Below are positions 1-7,636 of a stretch of 64,000 bases of DNA, in pieces (position 1 is the stretch's first letter; every line of letters starts with the position of its first letter). This stretch comes from Aureimonas glaciei (GTDB lineage: Bacteria > Pseudomonadota > Alphaproteobacteria > Rhizobiales > Rhizobiaceae), in the NCBI RefSeq assembly GCF_014643375.1, contig NZ_BMJJ01000007.1:6925-70924 (forward strand). Direction: 5' to 3'. The notes below the pieces were generated by a model. It had not been told where the DNA came from. It saw nothing but the letters and a program-made list of their open reading frames with translations, and searched no databases. The translations under genes were made by a program, and so were the position numbers.

Positions 1-1
1 G

Positions 2-805
2 CCAGCGTTTGTCATGGCCGAAGGAAGCGTCGTGAAGGGCGTTCAGATCGAGGTCGCGTCAATGAGCGCGGCGGCCTACGCATGGAACCCGGCTACGGAG
101 GAGGGGACCGCGCCGTTGGTGCCCGAAGAGATCGAGCCGGAAGAGCGCGATATTCCTGTGCCAACTGGGTTTACGGTCTCGCGGGTCAACCGCGTCGTCT
201 CTGGCGTCTCTTTGGCCTTCATCCGTATGACTGCCAACGCGCCAGACTTCGGCGGCGACACGATCGTTTTCGAGATATCGACCAATGGGGGCGCGTCGTA
301 CGGCGCCGTGACAAAAGAGCGGTCCGCAGTAGAAGCCGAATATGGGCCGATGCAGGACGGCGTGACCTATTCCATCAGAGGCGTGATTGTTTCGGCGACA
401 GGTAGGCGGGGGGCCGCAACAAGCGCCGTAAACCTGACGAGCATCTTCGGTCCAGAATTGGTCGTGAATGGGGCGTTTAGCACCGACACTGCATGGGACA
501 AGCAGGCCGGGTGGACCATTGGCTCGGGCGTCGCAACACACAGCGGCGCTGGCGGCAGTATCTATCAAGCTGTCACGTTGGTCGCAGGTCAAACCTATTG
601 CCTAAGCTTCTCGGTTACGGCGTATACCTCTAGTACAATGACTCCCTATCTCTCAGGCTCAACAACTGCTTCCGGCCCATCTGTTTCGGCTGTCGGCTCC
701 TACACGCAGTATCTTGTTGCGCCTGCCGGATCAACAATTCTTGGCTTTGGCACAAGCGGAACAATGTCGATCGACAATGTCAGTCTGCGCCGGATCTCCG
801 GCTGA
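2..805 (+). CDS. Phage tail protein, C-terminal part (cut by window edge)
   Basis: The reading frame is open to the left edge, so only the C-terminal ~267 residues are visible. The visible part begins with a stretch typical of the end of large tail-tip or receptor-binding proteins (AAYAWNPATEEGTAP), followed by a likely fibronectin type III-like segment (about residues 50-140 counted from the ATG at 14) and a C-terminal beta-rich segment (about 150-263) resembling carbohydrate-binding modules, starting near ELVVNGAF. The gene is followed at 57 bp by another tail-type gene on the same strand. Family membership is inferred from composition and context. The tail assignment is fairly safe, but the exact role (tip, hub or fibre) is not known. 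Confidence 0.6.
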   Translation, partial: PAFVMAEGSVVKGVQIEVASMSAAAYAWNPATEEGTAPLVPEEIEPEERDIPVPTGFTVSRVNRVVSGVSLAFIRMTANAPDFGGDTIVFEISTNGGASYGAVTKERSAVEAEYGPMQDGVTYSIRGVIVSATGRRGAATSAVNLTSIFGPELVVNGAFSTDTAWDKQAGWTIGSGVATHSGAGGSIYQAVTLVAGQTYCLSFSVTAYTSSTMTPYLSGSTTASGPSVSAVGSYTQYLVAPAGSTILGFGTSGTMSIDNVSLRRISG

Positions 806-861
806 TCGCCCAACGCAATACAAGCATCCGCTTTTCGGCGGTATTTCCACTGAGGTGAAGC

Positions 862-2457
862 ATGCCCAACGAACTCCGCGACCTTGCACGCGACATCTAC
901 GGCGTCGGGCTTCCGGGCGCAGCCGTGCGTCCAGACAAGCGACGCCTATCCGACGAGCTTATGGGGGCGGCAGATGTCGCCTTCTCGGCCGTCGACGCTC
1001 GTATCAACAGCGAGGTTTCGGCTCTTGAAGCCAGTCTCGATCAGGAGGTCGCCGCCCTTGAAGTCAGCATTGAGGCGGCTGCGCAGGGCCTGGTTCGCTT
1101 CCGGTTCTGGCCTGAACTAGCCGCGACTCCCGGAACCCGGCAAGGCCAACCGGGAGAGGTCACGATCGGCGGGTCGACCCACACCGACCCCATCTCCAGC
1201 ACCTCCGTGGCTGACAAAGGTCGGTATACGTGGACTGGATCGGCGTGGGGCAGGGCTGGCGACCTGATCGACCCGGTCTCAATTCAAGCTGATATCGTCG
1301 CTCTGCAGTCTCAGGGCTATACTGCCCTTGAGACGCTAGATCCCTCCATCTCGGACCGCTTCGCCATTACCGATAGCGCCGGCCTGGAGATATTCTCGTA
1401 TGAGCCCCCGGCTGTCGCAAACGCCGAACGCCTGAAGCAGATCCGGTCGCGCCTGCGCAGGATTAAGCAAGGAATGGGAGGACAGCTGAATATCGGCTTG
1501 ATTGGCGATAGTTGGACCGACTCTGGCCCCATGTGGTCTTCGCACCTATCCGCAGCACTCAAGGCAGCTTATGGGAACGCGGGGCTCGGGTATCTCGGGT
1601 TCGGGTCGGGTGGCGCGATCGACGGCACCTACACGTCAACCGAGACGGGGACGTGGGTAGTGACAAACTACCTGAACCCCACGCCTGACACGTCGATCTT
1701 CACCTCTTCGACTGTTGGATCTCGGCGGCGAGTTACCGGCCCAGCGGCGCCAGTTATCAGCGCCGCGAAGCTCTTCTACATGGCCAGCGCTGACGGCGTG
1801 GTGCGGTATCGTTGGAATGACGGGACCTGGGCGGCCAACCTGTCTCTCGCGGGAACCGGTCTTAAAATCGCGGCTTTGACTGGCTTCCCGACATCGGGAG
1901 CGTGGTCGTTCGATGTCGAGGTCGTTTCTGGCACCGTGATCCTTGGCGGGGTTGAGTTCCAGTCCGCGGCGACTGGCGTCCGCGTTCACAAGCTCGGCAA
2001 GGCGGGTAGCACGGCGAAGCAGTGGGCGGCACTCGACGGGGCGCAGTGGAAGGCCGGCATGACATCTCTCGGGCTGCACGCTGCGGTCATCCTGCACGGC
2101 ACGAACGACAACGGGTTAGCCTTCACTCCCGGCCAGTTCCGATCCGACCTTAATCAGATCGCGGATCGCTTGAAATCCGCAGTCAATACGCCAGACCTGT
2201 TTTTCGTCGCTCCCTTCGAGAACATGCTCACGGGGAAACCCTATCCGATGAGAGACCACGCGCGGGCGATGCGCGGCGTGGCAGACGAACAGTGGGGCGC
2301 GATGTTGAACCTCCAGCACGTCGTGGGGAGGTCTGTCTCAGACTACGACACGAACGCCGCCTTCCCGCTCATGCAGGACGCCGTCCACCCCACCACCGAT
2401 TACTGTGGTCCCCTTATCGCCGACGCGGTTCTTCGCGTCATTGATCCTAGCCTTTGA
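862..2457 (+). CDS. Phage tail-associated SGNH-type esterase domain protein
   Basis: This 531-residue protein has an N-terminal helical region (residues 1-80), a short module around 85-140 with a ...YTWTGSAWGRAG motif common in phage tail fibres, and an SGNH hydrolase-like C-terminal half. The SGNH blocks are visible: GDSW near residue 215 (nucleophile Ser217), GTND near 413 (block III) and DAVHP near 506-510 (block V Asp506 and His509). Between blocks I and III lies a long beta-rich insertion. Such domains in tail proteins usually deacetylate surface polysaccharides during adsorption; that role is inference. The GTG/ATG region is clear: ATG at 862 follows a GAGGTGAAGC ribosome-binding site. 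It lies between two other tail-type genes. Confidence 0.75.
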   Translation: MPNELRDLARDIYGVGLPGAAVRPDKRRLSDELMGAADVAFSAVDARINSEVSALEASLDQEVAALEVSIEAAAQGLVRFRFWPELAATPGTRQGQPGEVTIGGSTHTDPISSTSVADKGRYTWTGSAWGRAGDLIDPVSIQADIVALQSQGYTALETLDPSISDRFAITDSAGLEIFSYEPPAVANAERLKQIRSRLRRIKQGMGGQLNIGLIGDSWTDSGPMWSSHLSAALKAAYGNAGLGYLGFGSGGAIDGTYTSTETGTWVVTNYLNPTPDTSIFTSSTVGSRRRVTGPAAPVISAAKLFYMASADGVVRYRWNDGTWAANLSLAGTGLKIAALTGFPTSGAWSFDVEVVSGTVILGGVEFQSAATGVRVHKLGKAGSTAKQWAALDGAQWKAGMTSLGLHAAVILHGTNDNGLAFTPGQFRSDLNQIADRLKSAVNTPDLFFVAPFENMLTGKPYPMRDHARAMRGVADEQWGAMLNLQHVVGRSVSDYDTNAAFPLMQDAVHPTTDYCGPLIADAVLRVIDPSL

Positions 2458-2470
2458 AGGAGCCGGAACT

Positions 2471-3343
2471 ATGGGCTTGATCCTCAGAACGCAGCTACCC
2501 TTCAGCACAGGCGACACGTCTCGCCGTAAGTTCAAGGTCGACCCGCTGCTCTACGGCGACACCGAAGGCGTCCGGTTCACGTTGGATTTGGAGAAATTTT
2601 CCTACTCCGGTACAGCCAACCCCGCAAACAATGCGCCGATGTTCGACCTAAGCGCGAACGAGAATGGCGTCATGAAAGTGCGCACCGGGTCGACCGTGAC
2701 CCGTGCCGGAAATGGTTTCGCCTTTTACGGGACCGCTGCAGCTGGAGACTACGTCGAGATTCCCGCGAGCGTCGCGGCTGATATCCAAGCCTCGCAGAAC
2801 TTCCTGATCGGCATGCACGTCAGATTGCCGACTGCCGCGGAGTGGATTTCCGCTGCTCCTTCAAATGCCCCCATTCTGACGTGGACGGACGCGGCCACTG
2901 GCTGGCCGACGGCTGAACTTCTGCATGTCAGCATGACGGCATACGGCGGGGTCAAGAGGATCAACTGGACTCGCCAGACGGCGGCCAACGTCGTCCAGGA
3001 CGTCGGCCTGCCACCTGCAGCCGCGGATTTCGGGGGAATAGTTCAGCTCGGCTACTGGCGAAACTCGGCGGGCATCGGGTTCCGCATCAAGTCGGAGAAC
3101 GGCTTGATCTCCGCCACCGATGTCCGCGGTGCTGACAATTCCCTGAACTTCAGCGCACAGAAGGGCAAGTTCGGAATCGGCCCCTCGAACTGGCAAAGCA
3201 TCCTCTCAGGAGGGCCGAAGACGGCCAGTAATTTCCGGATCCACCGGCTGTTCATCGAAAACCTCGCCCGGTCGAACAGAGACCCGACTGCAGTCCTTGA
3301 TCGCGATTACGCCCGGGCGAAGACGCGCACCGTCTTCTCGTAA
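2471..3343 (+). CDS. Phage tail-type protein with probable lectin-like fold
   Basis: A 290-residue protein follows the SGNH gene by 13 bp. The ATG at 2471 is preferred because it follows an AAGGAGCCGG ribosome-binding site and avoids overlap with the upstream gene; an upstream in-frame start at 2405 would overlap it. The sequence is beta-rich and ends with a FRIHRLFIENL stretch that resembles the last strands of LamG or concanavalin-like receptor-binding domains. No family is certain. The final residues ARAKTRTVFS are echoed at 6771-6803 beyond the reverse-oriented cassette, which points to duplication or allele exchange at this gene's end. Confidence 0.6.
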   Translation: MGLILRTQLPFSTGDTSRRKFKVDPLLYGDTEGVRFTLDLEKFSYSGTANPANNAPMFDLSANENGVMKVRTGSTVTRAGNGFAFYGTAAAGDYVEIPASVAADIQASQNFLIGMHVRLPTAAEWISAAPSNAPILTWTDAATGWPTAELLHVSMTAYGGVKRINWTRQTAANVVQDVGLPPAAADFGGIVQLGYWRNSAGIGFRIKSENGLISATDVRGADNSLNFSAQKGKFGIGPSNWQSILSGGPKTASNFRIHRLFIENLARSNRDPTAVLDRDYARAKTRTVFS

Positions 3344-3345
3344 GG
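3324..3345 (+). repeat. Direct repeat copy 1 at the 3' end of the tail gene
   Basis: A 22-bp stretch covering the last codons and stop of the tail gene recurs with one mismatch at 6784-6805. In both copies the same reading frame ends in VFS-stop. The repeats bracket the reverse-oriented acyltransferase and GT-C cassette. Confidence 0.75.
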
Positions 3346-3362
3346 AGGACAGGCGGACGCTC

Positions 3363-4502
3363 TTAAGCGGTCGGCGCATCAGCCGCAGCGGTGCGGGGTA
3401 TGCGGCGGGAATATCCGATTGCCGCCTTCGCGGCTCGCTGGCAGGGGCGCTCTACCACGTGATAAAGCGCGACCGAACAGGCCGCGACGGTACAGACATA
3501 AAGTGCGATGAGCGCTCCCTCGGGAAGGCCAGCGAAGCTCGCTTCGTGCTGGCGGAACCAAGTCTGAATAAGCTGGTGCGTGAGGTAGATGGCGAAAGAT
3601 ATTTCGCCGAGGTAAACAATCGGACGGCGAGAAAGCAGCCAGCTGATGGGACCTTTACCTGACGCCAGCACAATGATCGCCAGAGCGCTCGGTATGGCTG
3701 GAACGGCGGCCATAATGGCCCAAAAGGAGAAGGCACTTGTCTCGGGAAGCATCTGCAAGATGCGGGGCAGGAAGATGGTCACGTCGTAAAAAAGTAGAGC
3801 CGCGGCAAGGGGCTCTGCGATCCATGCGACCAATGACGGTATATGTCGTCCCGAAAGATGTTTGACCCACAAGTGCCCGGCGCTCATTCCAAGCGTGAAC
3901 TCGAAAAGTCGGGCGAGCGGAGATGTCATGACGAAACCCTGCACCACGGGGCCGGTCACGCCGGCTCCGTAAAAAGGGGCGTCGATCCACGATGCGTAGG
4001 CTGGCATGCTTAGAGCAATGATCAGAGTGAGTGGAAGCTTCCAAAACCAAGTCCGCTCAAATCGGTAAAGCAAGAGCGGAAAGGCGAGGTAGAAACCCAA
4101 TTCAGTAGAAATGCTCCAGCTGACGGCGTTATAGCTGAAGAAGTAATCTCCAACCGGGTTCCAAGCTTGAATCAGCGCAAGATTTGCCAGAAACGGTCCC
4201 TGAACAATAGGGAACCCGATGGCCAGAGCAGCCATCAGTACGACAAAATGAGAAGGCCAAATGCGTGCAATGCGTTTAACGTAGAAGGCGCCTGTTTCCG
4301 CCCAGGATTTAAGCTCGCGGTTTGCGAATATAAGAATGAACCCAGATAAAACAAAGAATATGCTCACACCTTGTGAGAAGTCGGAGTTGGCAAAAAATTC
4401 TGCCGGAACACCAAGTGTTCCTCGTACGTGGTGGACAACGATAGTGGCTGCGGCGAAGAACCTAAGTCCCGTCAAGGCATCAAGCTTCTGCGTTCGTCCC
4501 AT
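3363..4502 (-). CDS. Acyltransferase family 3 membrane protein (O-acetyltransferase-like), prophage-encoded
   Basis: The 379-residue protein has the hallmarks of OafA/YrhL-type acyltransferases: LTGLRFFAAATIVVHH at residues 8-23 with the conserved His pair, the FFVLSGFIL motif, an R-x10-H-like arginine motif in YVKRIARIWP, about ten hydrophobic segments, and a SFAIYLTH segment near the C-terminus. These enzymes transfer acyl groups to lipopolysaccharide or other surface glycans in the inner membrane. I chose ATG 4502 because the family N-terminus starts here; the frame extends upstream without family similarity. It lies opposite to the phage late genes and next to a GT-C-like gene, which suggests lysogenic conversion of the host surface. 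The function is inferred from family and context. Confidence 0.85.
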   Translation of the reverse strand: MGRTQKLDALTGLRFFAAATIVVHHVRGTLGVPAEFFANSDFSQGVSIFFVLSGFILIFANRELKSWAETGAFYVKRIARIWPSHFVVLMAALAIGFPIVQGPFLANLALIQAWNPVGDYFFSYNAVSWSISTELGFYLAFPLLLYRFERTWFWKLPLTLIIALSMPAYASWIDAPFYGAGVTGPVVQGFVMTSPLARLFEFTLGMSAGHLWVKHLSGRHIPSLVAWIAEPLAAALLFYDVTIFLPRILQMLPETSAFSFWAIMAAVPAIPSALAIIVLASGKGPISWLLSRRPIVYLGEISFAIYLTHQLIQTWFRQHEASFAGLPEGALIALYVCTVAACSVALYHVVERPCQRAAKAAIGYSRRIPRTAAADAPTA

Positions 4503-4794
4503 CGTCAGTCCATCTTTTGAGTGCAGTCGTTTATCCGCCTCAGTTGGACGCGGGGCAATGCTAGGGTAGCTAAAGGGTTTGGGATGTGTCGAGGTGGCAA
4601 CACCAGACACCGTGCGCTCGAAATCATGTGAGGCTTGCGGCATCACTTCTGCGGTCACTTCGTATCGATATGGCAAGCCAGATCGTTGCCGGCGTGGCTC
4701 AGATCGCCAAACCCTGAACTCGCCTGTCGGGCAGGCGAAATGGGGTTCACTCAAGGTGATTAGGGGCGGGCAGTTGGTGCTTTGGCGGGTTCTT

Positions 4795-6240
4795 TCAATC
4801 GGCCTGGCGACGTCTTTCCGCATCGTCCATCTGCTTCTGCGCGACGATCGGAGGGGCCTGCCGCTGAAGCCACTCGGACAGGCATAACGCCAGAACTACG
4901 TACAGTGAAAGGGAGATTGCGACAGCCACTCGGCCGCTCATCGTCATCCTCGCCACACAGACCGCGCCGACAAATGCCAGCGGAAAGAGGAAAGCGAGAA
5001 CAGGGAGGCCGAAGCGGGACTCCACCGCTGCGGTCCCGTAGACCCCACAGAAACCAAGAAGGAAGGCAACGCCGACAATGCCGACCTCCCATCGTTTGCG
5101 AACACTCAAAGCCTGCATGATCTTGACGGCGCCTATCACAGACAATAGCAGGACTGCGTGGTTGATGATCGAAATGGGCCATCTGAGTGGGGGCGTCAGG
5201 TCGCTCGTGTACGGGATGATGAAGTCCTGATCGAGGGCGCCGAAGAGGTGCAGGGTGACGGTCGCGAGACCCTGTAACGGGTGCATGAAGTACCAGTCGA
5301 TCCGAGGCCAGGTCAGAGGTCGGCCGACTTGTAAGGGATTCTGGTAGAAAACATTCGCCGGCTGGGCGAAAACCTGAAGCTCGGGATTGTAGGTCACCGC
5401 AGGGAACCCCGGCGGCGTTAGCAGGGTGTAGTACTTGAGCGCGAGGACGCCGAGGCCCTGCTGCGTGGTACCAAGATCAACCACGGTAAGAAGATTGGTC
5501 GAGCCGTAGTAGTAACGGTTGTGGTACGCCTGTGGTGCCAGAATGCCCGCGAATACTACCGCTGATAACGCACCGGCAGCGACCAACCGGCCAAAGTTCT
5601 TCCGGTAGGAGACGGCTAAGGCTGCTCCCCATAGAGGGATCAGAAATAGGTTGGCCGGGCGAACCATTACAGAGTAGCCGAGCAACAGGGCACCAATAAG
5701 CACCAGCGAGAAGGTTGGGGCTCTCAAGACCCGAACCGCCACAACGGCAAGCCATAGAGCCAGCCCGATGGTGAGCCCGTCCGACATCGCGTGCGTGAGG
5801 TAGGCGGCGGCAAAGAAATTCGCCGAGAAGCCGAACAGCGCAGCTATACCGAACGTCCGATTAACCCTCGATATCTCCCAAGAGAGAGCCGCCGCCGCGC
5901 CAACGTAGATGGCGGACTGTACAACGGTTGCTGGAATACGGGGGTCAATCTGAAACACTCGCCCGATCCATACCGGCAGCACTAAGAACAGCGGGTAGCC
6001 GTAAGGTCGCACGTCCGAGTACGGGTAGGGTTCCATGACCCAATTATCGAGAAGTCCCGCAGCAGCTCGTAAAAAGCTGTCCTCATCCCCCAGGGGGACG
6101 AGTTGTACCGAAACAATCGAAAAAACCAGAATGTTGACGGCAAAGATCAGTACGATGCCGGCCATGAGGAACTCGATAGAGCTCCGCTCGCCGCCGACGA
6201 AGCCGCGCGTCGTGTCTCGGGGCGGTCGAAAATAAGTCAT
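4795..6240 (-). CDS. GT-C-like polytopic membrane glycosyltransferase candidate
   Basis: A 481-residue protein with about ten to twelve predicted membrane segments. The first periplasmic loop after TM1 holds an acidic GDEDSF motif (about residues 50-56), as in polyprenyl-phosphate-sugar-dependent GT-C glycosyltransferases (PMT/ArnT and phage Gtr types), followed by a YPYSDVRPYGYPLFL stretch. A GAGGA ribosome-binding site precedes the ATG at 6240. It precedes the acyltransferase-3 gene on the same strand by 292 bp. Together they would decorate O-antigen or another envelope glycan from the periplasmic face. The assignment rests on topology and the acidic loop motif, so the exact sugar and acceptor are unknown. 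Confidence 0.65.
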   Translation of the reverse strand: MTYFRPPRDTTRGFVGGERSSIEFLMAGIVLIFAVNILVFSIVSVQLVPLGDEDSFLRAAAGLLDNWVMEPYPYSDVRPYGYPLFLVLPVWIGRVFQIDPRIPATVVQSAIYVGAAAALSWEISRVNRTFGIAALFGFSANFFAAAYLTHAMSDGLTIGLALWLAVVAVRVLRAPTFSLVLIGALLLGYSVMVRPANLFLIPLWGAALAVSYRKNFGRLVAAGALSAVVFAGILAPQAYHNRYYYGSTNLLTVVDLGTTQQGLGVLALKYYTLLTPPGFPAVTYNPELQVFAQPANVFYQNPLQVGRPLTWPRIDWYFMHPLQGLATVTLHLFGALDQDFIIPYTSDLTPPLRWPISIINHAVLLLSVIGAVKIMQALSVRKRWEVGIVGVAFLLGFCGVYGTAAVESRFGLPVLAFLFPLAFVGAVCVARMTMSGRVAVAISLSLYVVLALCLSEWLQRQAPPIVAQKQMDDAERRRQAD

Positions 6241-6362
6241 GACTATCCTCGCGCGAGCGCGCCATGCTCAGACTCCGCGTGAAAGCCGACCACCCGCAAC
6301 GTCTCGGCCAGTGGGAGCGGGCGGTACCGTTCGTAAGCGGAAAAGGCTCTGTCTGATAAAAT

Positions 6363-6635
6363 TCAGCGGCTGATCCGCTCAACCCAGGCCGGTACCGGCT
6401 CGTTGCGTACGAGATTCGCCCGGCTCTGGGAATAATGGACATTGACTGAGCCGCAGGTAGGGCATGGTGCCTTCAGCGATTCATAATTCGCGTTGGTTAG
6501 AGGCACGTCGCCCCGCTCATCCTTGATCAGTTCGAACAGGTTGGCGGGCGCCTCGCTCGAACAAGAGCGGCACTCGATCATCAGCGTGCGTTCGCGCTGT
6601 TTTAGGTCTCGGATCGTATCGACTGCAGAATTCAT
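6363..6635 (-). CDS. Small zinc-ribbon-like protein
   Basis: A 90-residue protein with two cysteine pairs, CRSCSSE near residue 24 and CPTCGS near residue 61, consistent with a single zinc ribbon. ATG 6635 is chosen because a GGAGGT ribosome-binding site lies 7 bp upstream; the longer frame from 6668 lacks one. It is the first gene of the reverse-oriented group ahead of the GT-C-like gene, with a 122-bp gap. Function is not recognised. A regulatory or nucleic-acid-binding role would fit the fold but is only inference. Confidence 0.6.
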   Translation of the reverse strand: MNSAVDTIRDLKQRERTLMIECRSCSSEAPANLFELIKDERGDVPLTNANYESLKAPCPTCGSVNVHYSQSRANLVRNEPVPAWVERISR

Positions 6636-6688
6636 CGGCCACCTCCGCGGCCAACACTGCCCGATCATACTCTTCGAGCCAACCCCAC

Positions 6689-6710
6689 GGCCTGCTTCGG
6701 CGGGCCTTTT
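6689..6710 (+). terminator. Rho-independent terminator with UUCG loop
   Basis: GGCCTGC, loop TTCG, GCGGGCC forms a 7-bp stem (one G-T pair) followed by TTTT. It is oriented for + strand transcripts although no intact + gene lies directly upstream, so it may stop read-through from the tail genes or be left over from a removed gene. Confidence 0.6.
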
Positions 6711-6761
6711 CCCACGCGGCTGCCTGTCATGTTAAAAGGAGATTAGATGGACGTCCCTTGA

Positions 6762-6803
6762 CGCGGCAATGCCAGAGCGATGCCGCGCGCCGTCTTCTCG
6801 TAA
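6762..6803 (+). pseudogene. Remnant of a tail gene 3' end
   Basis: The last 13 codons before the TAA at 6801-6803 read RGNARAMPRAVFS, matching 8 of 13 residues at the end of the intact tail gene (RDYARAKTRTVFS at 3302-3340). The codons differ in places, so this looks like the end of a diverged homologue rather than a recent copy. Upstream in frame there is a stop at 6759. A ribosome-binding site and ATG (AAGGAGATTAG-ATG at 6747) start only a four-codon frame just before it, which would fit an internally deleted gene. Confidence 0.5.
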
Positions 6804-6805
6804 GG
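6784..6805 (+). repeat. Direct repeat copy 2 beyond the conversion cassette
   Basis: This 22-bp segment matches 3324-3345 at 21 of 22 positions and includes the same stop codon context. It marks the right edge of the reverse-oriented cassette. Confidence 0.75.
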
Positions 6806-6807
6806 GA

Positions 6808-7005
6808 TCACATTCCGCCGTCTTGGTTTGCTATCAAGTATTCCTCGATCTCATCCGGGGTGGGGTTTCGAAATTCAACCGCTCCACTCAACCGACGCCG
6901 CATCACCACCCGGCCAGAGATTTTCTCGCCGTCAACGATGGCGGGCCTGATCGTGGGCACGTAGGCACGCCATTCAGCCGATACCGCCAACATGTTCCTG
7001 ATCAT
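6808..7005 (-). CDS. Small phage protein of unknown function
   Basis: A 65-residue protein starting MIRNMLAVSAEWRAYVP. ATG 7005 is chosen because a GGAGGG ribosome-binding site precedes it; the longer frame up to 7131 would overlap the neighbouring small gene, whose codons look real. The C-terminus (NPTPDEIEEYLIANQDG) is acidic and helical. No family is recognised. It lies 59 bp downstream of another tiny gene on the same strand, so the two probably share a transcript. Confidence 0.5.
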   Translation of the reverse strand: MIRNMLAVSAEWRAYVPTIRPAIVDGEKISGRVVMRRRLSGAVEFRNPTPDEIEEYLIANQDGGM

Positions 7006-7063
7006 CCTCTGCCCTCCAGGCGTATGAGTTCGGCCGCTTTGCAGCACATCAGGAGGATACAGC

Positions 7064-7240
7064 TCACCACGCCCGATCGAAAAATTCACCCACCGTCTCT
7101 TCGCGGACGCGGTATTCGCGTCTGCCGCCATTGATGCGGGTCTGGGAGCACGGCGCCAGAAACGTGTGCAATTTCCCGTCGATGTCGCGGAAGATCAGCG
7201 GCGGGAAAAGCATGTCGGTCCATTCCTGTTCGGCGTTCAT
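7064..7240 (-). CDS. 58-residue phage protein of unknown function
   Basis: The ATG at 7240 follows a GAGGGA ribosome-binding site and opens a 58-codon frame ending at 7064. The product (MNAEQEWTDMLFPPLIFRD...FFDRAW) is rich in aromatic and charged residues, with a likely beta-strand core around FRDIDGKLHTFLAP. It is compact and has no membrane segment. No family is recognised. It is probably translated together with the 65-residue gene downstream. Confidence 0.5.
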   Translation of the reverse strand: MNAEQEWTDMLFPPLIFRDIDGKLHTFLAPCSQTRINGGRREYRVREETVGEFFDRAW

Positions 7241-7383
7241 CGCAATCCCTCATTGGTGGCTTCCGCCAGCAGTGATGCAAAGCCACTGCGCGGTCAATAC
7301 CACCCTTAACCGCCTATCTAAGCCAAGCCGCAAGCTCTGATTAATGCTGTCCATTTCCCCTTTTCCTGTCTGGAGGTTGACCC

Positions 7384-7527
7384 ATGCCCCTCACCAACGA
7401 CGAAATCAAAGCTCTGCTGGAAGCCGTCAAGGTCCTGGCCGGCGCGCTCGACCGGCAGATCCCCGCTGGCGACACGCCGCCGCCCACCACGTCGATGTGG
7501 CCGAATGATTGGACATCAATCTGGTAG
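7384..7527 (+). CDS. 47-residue phage protein upstream of the lysis cassette
   Basis: An ATG at 7384 behind a TGGAGGTTGACCC ribosome-binding site opens a 47-codon frame. The product has an amphipathic N-terminal helix (LTNDEIKALLEAVKVLAGAL), then a Pro/Thr linker and a Trp-rich tail (MWPNDWTSIW). The size and tail are reminiscent of small accessory proteins near phage lysis genes, but no family is recognised. Two terminators follow immediately. Confidence 0.45.
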   Translation: MPLTNDEIKALLEAVKVLAGALDRQIPAGDTPPPTTSMWPNDWTSIW

Positions 7528-7553
7528 GCTGAAGCGCTCCACTCGATGACCCC

Positions 7554-7577
7554 AGGCTCGCTCACGCGGGCCTTTTT
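7554..7577 (+). terminator. Rho-independent terminator (first of a tandem pair)
   Basis: AGGCTCGC, loop TCAC, GCGGGCCT forms an 8-bp stem with one G-T pair followed by a T-run. It lies 26 bp after the 47-residue gene. Confidence 0.75.
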
Positions 7578-7586
7578 CTTGACCGC

Positions 7587-7614
7587 AAGGCGCTCCTCAC
7601 CGGGCGCCTTTTTT
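7587..7614 (+). terminator. Rho-independent terminator (second of a tandem pair)
   Basis: AAGGCGC and GCGCCTT pair around a 10-nt loop and are followed by a T-run, only 10 bp after the first terminator and directly ahead of the endolysin ribosome-binding site. Confidence 0.75.
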
Positions 7615-7636
7615 CATGCGCCCATAGGAGGCACCC

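Noticed and set aside
3297-3662. A 121-codon + frame over the end of the tail gene and the start of the acyltransferase region
   Set aside because: It is antisense to the acyltransferase coding frame and has no ribosome-binding site or family features.
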